A program made the translations under genes and the position numbers. A stretch of 64,000 bases of DNA from Poriferisodalis sp965221945 (GTDB lineage Bacteria; Actinomycetota; Acidimicrobiia; Acidimicrobiales; Poriferisodalaceae), in assembly GCF_965221945.1 (NCBI RefSeq), contig NZ_OZ244925.1, positions 124,001-188,000 of the forward strand, in the 5' to 3' direction. The notes under the pieces were generated by a model. The model was not told the origin of the DNA, made no database searches, and worked only from the letters and a program-made list of their open reading frames with translations. This document shows positions 9,301 to 16,375 of the stretch, piece after piece; positions within the stretch are counted from its first letter, which is position 1; each line of letters opens with the position of its first letter.

Positions 9301-11601
9301 GTCACTATCGACTCGGTGACCGCTGGCGACGGCTCGCTCACCGTTGCCTGGACCGCTCCGTCGTCGACTGCCGCCGCCATCACTGCTTACGACTTGCGCC
9401 ACATCGAGTCCTCCGCCGACAAGGACGACGGCAACTGGACAGTGGTGGAGGACGTCTGGACTTCCGGCTCGGGCAGCCTTGAGCACACCGTGACCGGCCT
9501 GACCAACGGCGTCAGCTATGACGTGCAGGTGCGGGAGGTATTCGCCGACGGCGATGGTGCCTGGTCTGCCTCCGCCCGCGCTGCGCCTGCCTCCACAGGG
9601 CCAGAGGTAGCGATCGGCCTTTCGCCGTCGGGCACGGTGGAACCGGGCACGGAGGTCGCCGTCACGATGTCGTTCGCGGGCTTGGAGGCGGATTCCGACG
9701 GCTCCGACATCGATTACGTCTTCCGGGCTGACGTGGTCGGGGCCGACGAGTGCGAGGTTCGCGACGGAGGCTATGGCCTAGGCGTCGATCGCTACATGTA
9801 CAGGGTGGACGACGATCCGGAAATCCGAACGGGTGCCGTCTCTGCCGACTGTCCGGCGGGCGACTACACCGTCCGGGCGAGCATCTCCTCGCCTGACAAC
9901 GTGGAACTGGCGTCGGCAACTGCCGACTTCACAGTCGGCGTCCCGGCGGAAAAGCAGCCGCCGCCTGAGCCGCTGTCGGAGGATGCGGCGCTGAGCGGTC
10001 TGTCATTGAGCGACGTGGATTTCGGCGGGTTTGACCCGGCCACCACCGGGTACTCCGCCAGCGTCGCCAACGACGTGGAGGAGACCACCGTCACGGCCAC
10101 GACGAATGACGGCGGAGCCGTCCATGTGGTCAAGCTGGACGGCGCGCCCGACGCTGACGGGACGGTGTCGCTGGCGGTGGGCAGCAACGCGATCGCGGTG
10201 GAGGTCACCGCCGCCGACGGCCAGACCACCCGCACCTACACCGTCACGGTCACCCGCGCCGCGCCTGCCTCCACAGGGCCAGAGGTAGCGATCGGCCTTT
10301 CGCCGTCGGGCACGGTGGAACCGGGCACGGAGGTCGCCGTCACGATGTCGTTCGCGGGCTTGGAGGCGGATTCCGACGGCTCCGACATCGATTACGTCTT
10401 CCGGGCTGACGTGGTCGGGGCCGACGAGTGCGAGGTTCGGGACGGAGGCTATGGCCTGGGCGTCGATCGCTACATGTACAGGGTGGACGATGATCCGGAA
10501 ATCCGAACGGGCGCCGTCTCTGCCGACTGCCCGGCGGGCGACTACACCGTCCGGGCGAGCATCTCCTCGCCTGACAACGTGGAACTGGCGTCGGCAACTG
10601 CCGACTTCACAGTCGGCGTCCCGGCGGAAAAGCAGCCGCCGCCTCTGTCCACGGACGCCACTCTGAGCGGGCTGGCACTCAGCGGGGTGGACATCGGTGT
10701 TTTCGACCCGGCCGCCACGCGGTACTCCGCCGACGTCGCCAACGATGTCTCGGAAACGACGGTGACACCCACGGTGAGCGACGACGGGGCGTCCTATGTG
10801 GTCGAGCTGGACGGCGCGCCCGACGGTGACGGGACGGTGTCGCTGGCGGTGGGCAGCAACGTGATTGCGGTGGAGGTCACCGCCGCCGACGGCCAGACCA
10901 CCCGCACCTACACCGTGACGGTCACCCGCGCCGCGCCGCCTGAGCCGAAACCCATCACCCCGCCCGGCCTGGTTCTGTCAGAGACTTCGGTGAAGGTGCA
11001 CGAGGACGGCACCGCCACCATTGAGGTGAGATTGGCTACGGAACCATCGGCAGCAGTGACGATGACCATCGCATCCGCTGACACCGCCGTAGCGACCGCC
11101 AGCCCCGCAACCCTGACCTTCGGCACCACCAGCTGGAGCACCGCTCGCACCGTCACCATCGCCGGTACCGACGACACCAACACCAGCGACGACAGCACCA
11201 CCATCACGCTTACCGCCACCGGCGGCGATTACGACACCGTGACAGCAGACGTCGCGGTGACCGTCACCGACGACGACCCGTCGTCGTTCTCTGCGGCTGA
11301 CGCTGCCGCGTACGTCGCAATACGGGAAGAGCTTGCTGTTGAAATGGCGGGCCCGGCCGGGTATCCGTCCGGGTCGGGGTACGGGTCGCGTTTCTATGCG
11401 TATCTCTACAAGCGTTTCGCGGACGAGTTGCGGCAGGTGCACGGCCTCCATCCGGACATTCCGCTAGGCGAGACCAGCCCCAACTCGCTGCCTGACCCGG
11501 CCGCCCACGATGGCGAAGATAGACTGCGAAACGCCATAGACGCCCTAGCGGTGGCGGCTGGCCTGTCTCAAGACCTGATAGACGCCGCCGAGGAAGAATG
11601 A
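6340..11601 (+). CDS. Giant secreted protein with phosphohistidine swivel and PEP-synthase-type ATP-binding domains plus beta-sandwich repeats
   Basis: 1753 residues. Residues 1-52 form a signal peptide (hydrophobic AVKGAFVAVVLVGVLL, cleavage after ASA). Order thereafter: beta module A1 (about 58-167); proline run from a 13-C tract (about 175-179); swivel domain with TPLSHVNLRAVQHGVPNAYV, candidate phosphohistidine H498; PEP/pyruvate-binding ATP-grasp-like domain with LRYRSSTNNEDLPGF (about 683-697); an Ig-like module (about 890-985); fibronectin III (about 987-1083); A2 (about 1088-1206); a cadherin-like beta sandwich; A3 (about 1314-1431); a second cadherin-like sandwich; a Calx-beta-like domain (about 1544-1647); an acidic C-terminus. 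Swivel-before-ATP order and the lack of a PEP TIM barrel resemble glucan water dikinases, not PEP synthase. Function is unproven. GGAGGAA lies just upstream of the GTG; the spacing is tight, and a GTG at 6352 is an alternative. Confidence 0.85.
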   Translation: MRHRVRGLGEGCTGRSRSGLAGRTTSSAALAVKGAFVAVVLVGVLLPHPASAQSSPSVALTLSSSQAAPGTAIAVTMSFAGLEADSDGSDIDYVFRVDVVGADECEDQAGGQGLGVDRYMYKVDEDPEVRTGTVSADCPAGDYAIKAVIASAANVELASASASFTIGETAADEEAPPPPEGEACSESGDGPTPTTVEVEAVPIVVESTAQEYFVLYVLHDLDGSEVEVPVSVTRGAAGTTTLAENIAALPKERYRVRKFFVADPADVDGDCIDDITELADPVGMNPVNPAAAVGFNDGAVIVPDRSTLERIAGQYLKFILLGMDTDNPRLYFMNSRTHPLHGSFLSTLGLEEGSGFVGGLISHHSEVVGPHGSPGVYSYFLVPRQPFSVVDRIHTILAANMPLLEDDLVHYMSNHALVNVQHELASYEASRIGRVFERDIYPSRLLSLNPGEGYGYLRVMEPGQRPNPRDVVIYKALPNELPRVAGIITTVPQTPLSHVNLRAVQHGVPNAYVRGVLEDNDIKGLIGGYVRYEVTADGYSIRKATRAEVDAHFASSRPAVKQSPQRDLSVTEIKPLSAVGFDDWEAFGVKAANVAVLGTLGFPAGTVPDGFAVPFYFYDEFMKHNGFYDDIEEMLADSDFQTDYATQESKLKKLRKAIKKGETPQWIVDALTDMHAEFPAGTSLRYRSSTNNEDLPGFNGAGLYDSKTQHADETEEDGIDKSLKQVYASLWNFRAFVERDFHRVDHLAAAMGVLVHPNYSDELANGVAVSFDPVRGRSDRYYVNTQIGEDLVTNPEAHSTPEEVLLYSGGGFTILAISNQAEPGQLLMTQVQLDQLRRHLTTIHNKFDNLYNPASGESFAMEIEFKITSANILAIKQARPWVFGPAEASGSSGTVALSLAQPRVGAVLSAALTDPDSVAGVAAWEWHRSPYGQVGWVLIDGATSAAYTPVTADVGSYLRATASYTDGQGNSKSAERVSDNVVQGLPVVTIDSVTAGDGSLTVAWTAPSSTAAAITAYDLRHIESSADKDDGNWTVVEDVWTSGSGSLEHTVTGLTNGVSYDVQVREVFADGDGAWSASARAAPASTGPEVAIGLSPSGTVEPGTEVAVTMSFAGLEADSDGSDIDYVFRADVVGADECEVRDGGYGLGVDRYMYRVDDDPEIRTGAVSADCPAGDYTVRASISSPDNVELASATADFTVGVPAEKQPPPEPLSEDAALSGLSLSDVDFGGFDPATTGYSASVANDVEETTVTATTNDGGAVHVVKLDGAPDADGTVSLAVGSNAIAVEVTAADGQTTRTYTVTVTRAAPASTGPEVAIGLSPSGTVEPGTEVAVTMSFAGLEADSDGSDIDYVFRADVVGADECEVRDGGYGLGVDRYMYRVDDDPEIRTGAVSADCPAGDYTVRASISSPDNVELASATADFTVGVPAEKQPPPLSTDATLSGLALSGVDIGVFDPAATRYSADVANDVSETTVTPTVSDDGASYVVELDGAPDGDGTVSLAVGSNVIAVEVTAADGQTTRTYTVTVTRAAPPEPKPITPPGLVLSETSVKVHEDGTATIEVRLATEPSAAVTMTIASADTAVATASPATLTFGTTSWSTARTVTIAGTDDTNTSDDSTTITLTATGGDYDTVTADVAVTVTDDDPSSFSAADAAAYVAIREELAVEMAGPAGYPSGSGYGSRFYAYLYKRFADELRQVHGLHPDIPLGETSPNSLPDPAAHDGEDRLRNAIDALAVAAGLSQDLIDAAEEE
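6863..6875 (+). repeat. 13-C homopolymer inside a coding region
   Basis: Thirteen consecutive C bases encode most of an A-P-P-P-P stretch between the first beta module and the swivel domain of the giant secreted protein. A run this long is prone to slipped-strand changes; a gain or loss of one base would truncate the protein before both catalytic-type domains. Confidence 0.95.
9583..9966 (+). repeat. 384-bp internal direct repeat, copy 1
   Basis: Encodes beta module A2 of the giant secreted protein. It matches 10261-10644 almost base for base, starting GCGCCTGCCTCCACAGGG and ending AAGCAGCCGCCGCCT, with only a few mainly synonymous differences. Module A1 (about 6510-6840) is a more diverged third relative. 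Confidence 0.95.
10261..10644 (+). repeat. 384-bp internal direct repeat, copy 2
   Basis: Second copy of the repeat at 9583-9966, offset by exactly 678 bp (226 codons), so the frame is kept. Each copy is followed by a cadherin-like sandwich whose 3' half (about 10137-10260 and 10811-10938) is also nearly identical, so the duplicated unit is module A plus sandwich. Confidence 0.95.
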
Positions 11602-11674
11602 GCGTCCTCGCTGTTGTGGTCGGTTTGCGAGCGCCGGGCCGTGCCGTCGAGAAGGGTCGTGGCAGTGAGCTGCG

Positions 11675-12847
11675 TCAGATGTCGATGCGGTAGAGCTCGG
11701 CCGCGTTGAGGGACATGATGCGCTCGACGTCGTCGAGAGGAATGCCTTCCAGCGCCTTGACCAGGTCGTGGTCGTCGCGGGGGTACAGGCAGGTGGGGTG
11801 GGGGAAGTCGGTTTCGAACATCAGCGATTGGGCGCCGACGTACTCGAGCGTCGGCCGGACCGTGGAGCGCTCGAACCAGAAGCAGCCGTAGAACTGCCGC
11901 CGGAAGTAGTCGGAGGGCAGCATCGACAACTCGGCCAGCTCGTTGGGGGCCGTTTCGTGCATCTGATGGTCGAGCACTTCGAGGAAGAACGGCAGCCCGC
12001 CCACTCCGCTCTCGACGGACACGAACTTCACTTCTGGGTAGCGCTCGGGCACGCCGGTGTAGATCATGTTGCCGACGACTCGGGCGTTGCCCATGAACAG
12101 GTTGGCCGAACCCACCGCCAGGCGCCGCTCGGGTCCGAACGACGGCCACGGTGCCTTGCCGTAGTAGTCGAGGTTCCCCTTGGACGAGCCGATGTGGAAG
12201 TTGACCGGCATCCGCAGGTCCGAGCAGACCTGCCACACAGGGTCCCAATGCGGCATCGCCATGTCGGGCAGGCCCGCCTCCTCGGGATTCGAGCACGTCA
12301 CGATGCCTCGCAGGCCGTTTGCGTGGCAGCGCTCGATCTCTCTCACTGCGGCGTCGAGATCCCACCACGGCAGCAACGCCATGCCGAACACTCGCTGGCC
12401 GCTGGCCTCTTGGAACTCGGCGAGGGCGTCGTTGTAGATCTCAACCGAGATGAGTCGCAGCGCATCGTCGGGCGACTTCAGGAAGTTCTGATTCCCGAAG
12501 CCGGCCACGTTCGGGTACATGATCTGCGCTTCGAGACCGAGCTCATCGAGCATGGCAACCCGAGCCTGCGCGTCGTAGCTGGCGCGGTGGACCATCTCGT
12601 TGTCGAAGTCGAAGAACACCGTGCCGGTGACCTTCTGGCCGTCGGGATCGACGACCGACGATGCGATGGGCAGCCCGATGGGGATGGCGTCGTCGAACCA
12701 CCAGCGGCGCTTGCCGTCGCGCTCGGTCATCCGCGGGACACGGTCGCGGTATTTCGCAGGCGCTCGTGACGTCCACAGGTCATACGGCTCGGACCAGTGG
12801 CTGTCGATGTCGATGATCTTCAGATCGTCGAGGATCGTGCCGCTCAT
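11675..12847 (-). CDS. Amidohydrolase family protein (amidohydrolase_2 type)
   Basis: 390-residue TIM-barrel metal-dependent hydrolase or decarboxylase. The N-terminal IDIDSHWSEP is the D-x-H metal motif; further motifs are NFHIGSSKG around the middle and FETDFPHPTCLYP near the C-terminus, carrying the conserved D and H. The group includes ACMSD-like decarboxylases and hydrolases of aromatic or acyl degradation. It lies 28 bases after the thiol-oxidoreductase gene on the same strand, so the two may be co-transcribed. A related protein is encoded at 23430-24644. The exact substrate is unknown. Confidence 0.88.
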   Translation of the reverse strand: MSGTILDDLKIIDIDSHWSEPYDLWTSRAPAKYRDRVPRMTERDGKRRWWFDDAIPIGLPIASSVVDPDGQKVTGTVFFDFDNEMVHRASYDAQARVAMLDELGLEAQIMYPNVAGFGNQNFLKSPDDALRLISVEIYNDALAEFQEASGQRVFGMALLPWWDLDAAVREIERCHANGLRGIVTCSNPEEAGLPDMAMPHWDPVWQVCSDLRMPVNFHIGSSKGNLDYYGKAPWPSFGPERRLAVGSANLFMGNARVVGNMIYTGVPERYPEVKFVSVESGVGGLPFFLEVLDHQMHETAPNELAELSMLPSDYFRRQFYGCFWFERSTVRPTLEYVGAQSLMFETDFPHPTCLYPRDDHDLVKALEGIPLDDVERIMSLNAAELYRIDI

Positions 12848-12875
12848 CGCTTGGTGCGCCGTTGTCGAATGCCGG

Positions 12876-13550
12876 TCAGCTCACTGCGGGGACAGTCACC
12901 GGGCGGCTGCCGAACTCGGGGCGCTCGGTGCGGGTCTTCTTCAGCTCCCAGAAGCCGTCCACATCCATCATGGCGATCATGCCGTCCCACAGCTTCAGGG
13001 CTTCTTTGCCCTGGGGCGCCCGCGTGATCACCGGGCCGAAGATCCCGATTCGCTCGCCGTCGCTGCGGTCGAGGGCGATGATCGGCGTGCCCACATCGGT
13101 GCCGACCAGCGCCAAGCCTTCGTCCATGCGCGTGCGGATCTCGCCGTCCCACGACTCGTCGGTTGCTGCCTTGGCGTGCTCGGGATCGATGCCGAGTTCT
13201 TCGAGGGCCTTCGCGATGTCGAAATCGCGGTCGCCGTCGTGGTGGATGCGGCTCGCAAAATCCCAGTACACGCCGAACACGGCATCGTCGCCCTCGGCGG
13301 CACGGATCGACTCCATCACCCGCAGATGCCCGTGGGTGCCCACTACGGCGTCGTAGTACGGGCTGTCCGTCGGCGGCTCGTTCTTGAACAGCAGACTGAT
13401 CGGCTGCCACTTGATCTTCAGGTTGCGCTCGGAGGCGACTTCATCGACGACCCACCTGGCCGTCACCCAGCACCAAGGTCAGATGGGGTCCACCCAGAAT
13501 TCAATGTCGGCGGCCGTGGCCTGCGCGTCCGTGCCCGTGTCAGTTGCCAT
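12876..13550 (-). CDS. Rv2466c-type (mycothiol-dependent nitroreductase/DsbA-fold) protein with in-frame UGA; probable selenoprotein
   Basis: Read from the ATG at 13550, the frame gives 224 residues with one in-frame TGA (13479-13481, codon 24). The context is F-W-V-D-P-I-[TGA]-P-W-C-W-V-T-A-R-W. In Rv2466c-like proteins the same place reads D-P-[L/V]-C-P-W, with the TGA at the active-site Cys, so the motif becomes U24-x-x-C27. The rest follows the family (VGTPII; FGPVITRAPQGKEALKLWD; FWELKKTRTERPEF) and is in frame with no further defect. A standard caller would start at the GTG at 13466 and lose the active site. A hairpin directly follows the TGA. The fold is thioredoxin-like with an alpha insertion; the expected role is mycothiol-linked reduction or peroxide/nitro defence. 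Alternatives are a nonsense mutation or sequence error. Confidence 0.8.
13454..13479 (-). promoter_or_regulatory. Candidate bacterial SECIS hairpin after UGA of the Rv2466c-like gene
   Basis: Starting at the A of the TGA, the RNA can pair ACCU-(bulged U)-GG with CCAGGU, leaving a 13-base loop that includes GGGU. A stem with a bulged U and a G/U-bearing apical loop within about 40 bases 3' of UGA is the layout of the E. coli SelB-binding element. An alternative inner stem CUGG/CCAG with a 7-base loop also exists. Only hand pairing was done. Confidence 0.5.
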
Positions 13551-13616
13551 GGCCGCAATCTACCTGTGGCGTGCGGCACATTTCCGGGGTTGCCGAAGCG
13601 GCGAGCGGCGAGGCCA

Positions 13617-16286
13617 CTACAGCGGGGTGCCGTCGGGGTGCAGGTAGTCCCGGGTGATGTGGCCCTCGTCGCACAGCGCCTGCCATCCGGCGTCGTCGAG
13701 GCCCAGGATCTGCCGGAAGACGTACTCGTTGGCGTCGCCCAGGATCCCGATGGGACGCCACGGCATCTCAGGGCCGTCCCAGCGCCATTGGCGCCCCGGG
13801 AAGCTGTGCCAGCCCTGCTCGGTTGAGCCGTTCTGGCGGAACCAGCAGCGGTCTGCCATCTGCGCATCGGACCGCAATTGCGACTCACGCAGCACTGGCC
13901 CGGCCGGCACCCCAGCTCGCTGGCACCGGTGGAAGACCTCGGCTGAGGTGAGCTGCTGCGTCCAGGCGCTGATGCGAGCGTCGATCTCGTCGTGGTGCCC
14001 CATGCGGCCATCGAACCTCGCCAACCGCTCATTGTCTCCAAGCGCCGGAGCACCGCGAGGTCGGTCCCGGTCGAGCAGACCGGCGAGCGCCCGCCAGTCG
14101 GCGTCGTTCTCGCACGCGATGACCGCCCACTCGTCGTCCTGTTCCGGGCGGGCGGGGTCCCCAGCGCAGCGGTAGCAACCTTGGGGCGCACGTGCGACGG
14201 ACCGATTGCCGAGCGGATGATGGCGGGTTCGGTTGGCCGCAGCGTCGATGAAGTACTCGCCGATGTGCTGCATCACGTTCTCCGATTGAGAGAACTCGAT
14301 CAGCTCGCCGATGCCAGTTCCGCCGGCGTCGTCAATACCATCGCGCTGACCCAGCACTGCCAGCACGGCAAAAGCAGCGGTCGCGGCGCTGGCGGGGTCC
14401 ATGTGGAACACCGACGTCAGGCTCTTGGGGTCGTCGTCGGCGTAGCCCCGCAGACCGGTCAGCCCGCACATCGCCTCGAAGTTGGCCCCGAACCCCAGCC
14501 AATCGGCCGACGGGCCGTCGAGGCCCATCGGCGGCATCCGCAGCATGATCACCCGTGGGTTTGCCGCGTGGACCGTCTCCCAGTCCAGGCCCAGCTTCGG
14601 CAGCACGCCGAGGGAGTTGTTCTCCACGATCACGTCGACCTGGTCCACGAGTCGCAAGAGCGTCTCGCGACCCAGCTCCGTGCGCGGGTCCAGCGTGCAG
14701 CTCAGCTTGCCCCGACCGTGGGAGTTGAACATGTTCTGCCGGTTCCACGGTCGTGGTCCCGGGTCGTTGTCCGGATATCCCGACAGCGGCCCCAGCTCGG
14801 GCACGACTTCGGCAGGCGGGCGCGCCATCAGGCCCCTGGTGGCTGTCGGGAAGACAAACGGATTGTCGACCCGGATCACTTCGGCGCCGAGATCCGACAG
14901 GTACATCGTGCAGCCAGGACCGGCCCACACCACCGTGAGATCCAGTACCCGGATGCCGTCCAGCGGAAGGCGGGGAGGCTCGCGATGGGCCTGACCATCG
15001 GGGTGATCGGAACGTGCTGGGGCACCGTTGGAGGAACCTTCAGCGGCACGGGCACGTATCGCAGCGTCGTGCTCACCGAGCAACGGCGCCCGCGCCGGCA
15101 CGTCGGGCCGCCCATCCGACAGTGAATTCGAGCCCGAGTGCAAGCGGAATGGCGCGGTCAGCTGGGTCACGGTCCCAGCCACGGGATGGGCGACCGGGAC
15201 GAAGACACCGCGGGCTGCAAAGTGCTCGTCGTCCAGCACGTCGACCGGCGCATTCAGTGGCGTCACCCCCCACTTGTGCACCTGCGCCGCTGCAGCCACG
15301 CTTGCCTTCGTGTGACTGAAGAGCCACGGGTACAGAGCGGTCTCGACCATGTCGGGCAGGTCGGGATCGAAGACCCACCCGGGATTCGCGAATCGATCGG
15401 CCAGCGAATCCTCCCCGTCGCCGTCGCCGAGCCCGAGTCCGGCCGCAGCCAGTGTGTGCACCATGCGGGGCGTCCAGTTGGGGAGCGTGAACACGAGCGC
15501 CCAGCCGTCCGACACCGGGTAGAAGCCGACCGGGGACGCCCGCTGCGGCTGACGGGGCTCGCGGGCCACGTCGGTACCCGTGTACGCCTGGTAGATGAGG
15601 TATGACGTGCGCCGGTCGATCGTGCCGGCTTGCGCCTCGAACGCTGACACGTCCACATGCGCGGGCCGGCCGCTGCGCTGGCTGATCTGGAACGCAGCCA
15701 GCGTCGGGACTGCTGCGAGATTGCCGACCTGGTACGAGGTGACGTCGCCGCTCAGCTTCACCGGCTCACGCTCGTCGATGCCGGTGCCCCACATCGGGCC
15801 GCCCATCGCGTAGGTGACGATGTCGCTGCCTCGATAGCCGGCCTGCACATAGGGGCCGGTCTGGCCGAACGGTGTGATCGAGGTCAGCACGATGCCGGGC
15901 TGCAAACGGCACAAGGCGTCGTAGCCCAGCCCGACGGAGGCGAGGTGACCGGGAGCGAAGGACTCGATCACGACGTCCGAACCTGCGACGAGGCCCCGGA
16001 CGACATCGAGATCGCTCGCGCCGGGCGACGGGCTGCCCACGTCTGCGACCACGCTGCGCTTGTTGGTGTTGAGATGCAGGAACAGCGGTGATCGTTCCAA
16101 GCCGTCTGCGTCGTGCGGCGCAGACTCAGCGTCGCCCCAGGGGCCATGCCGCCGTGCGGGGTCGCCACCGGGCGGCTCCACCTTGATGACGTCGGCGCCG
16201 TGGTCAGCGAAGAGCTTGCCCAGGTACGGACCTGAGATTCCCGTCGCCAGTTCCAGCACTCGAATGCCGGCCAACAACTGGCTCAC
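13617..16286 (-). CDS. Double-domain CaiB/BaiF CoA-transferase
   Basis: 889 residues containing two complete class III CoA-transferase domains in tandem. The first begins at once (LAGIRVLELATGISGPYLGK, GADVIKVEPPGGDP). The second starts near residue 450 (LDGIRVLDLTVVWAGPGC, GAEVIRVDNP). Each has a candidate catalytic Asp (KLSGDVTSY and FHMDPASAA). Usual family proteins are single domains of about 400 residues that dimerise as interlocked rings, so this is a fused pseudo-dimer. The GTG at 16286 was chosen because AAGGGGGG lies just upstream; the frame extends to a TTG at 16331 without support. It is likely involved in activating carboxylic acids for degradation. Confidence 0.88.
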   Translation of the reverse strand: MSQLLAGIRVLELATGISGPYLGKLFADHGADVIKVEPPGGDPARRHGPWGDAESAPHDADGLERSPLFLHLNTNKRSVVADVGSPSPGASDLDVVRGLVAGSDVVIESFAPGHLASVGLGYDALCRLQPGIVLTSITPFGQTGPYVQAGYRGSDIVTYAMGGPMWGTGIDEREPVKLSGDVTSYQVGNLAAVPTLAAFQISQRSGRPAHVDVSAFEAQAGTIDRRTSYLIYQAYTGTDVAREPRQPQRASPVGFYPVSDGWALVFTLPNWTPRMVHTLAAAGLGLGDGDGEDSLADRFANPGWVFDPDLPDMVETALYPWLFSHTKASVAAAAQVHKWGVTPLNAPVDVLDDEHFAARGVFVPVAHPVAGTVTQLTAPFRLHSGSNSLSDGRPDVPARAPLLGEHDAAIRARAAEGSSNGAPARSDHPDGQAHREPPRLPLDGIRVLDLTVVWAGPGCTMYLSDLGAEVIRVDNPFVFPTATRGLMARPPAEVVPELGPLSGYPDNDPGPRPWNRQNMFNSHGRGKLSCTLDPRTELGRETLLRLVDQVDVIVENNSLGVLPKLGLDWETVHAANPRVIMLRMPPMGLDGPSADWLGFGANFEAMCGLTGLRGYADDDPKSLTSVFHMDPASAATAAFAVLAVLGQRDGIDDAGGTGIGELIEFSQSENVMQHIGEYFIDAAANRTRHHPLGNRSVARAPQGCYRCAGDPARPEQDDEWAVIACENDADWRALAGLLDRDRPRGAPALGDNERLARFDGRMGHHDEIDARISAWTQQLTSAEVFHRCQRAGVPAGPVLRESQLRSDAQMADRCWFRQNGSTEQGWHSFPGRQWRWDGPEMPWRPIGILGDANEYVFRQILGLDDAGWQALCDEGHITRDYLHPDGTPL

Positions 16287-16375
16287 CGCTGCCCCCTTGT
16301 CTGGCCCCGAGGGCCAGTCCCGACGGGGCAAGTATGGCCGATGACCCGGATTCGCTTGCTGGTCCGCCAGCCTTG

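Noticed and set aside
13466..13550. Gene start at the GTG at 13466 for the thiol oxidoreductase
   Set aside because: It would remove the active-site motif, while the upstream codons read as conserved family sequence in the same frame.
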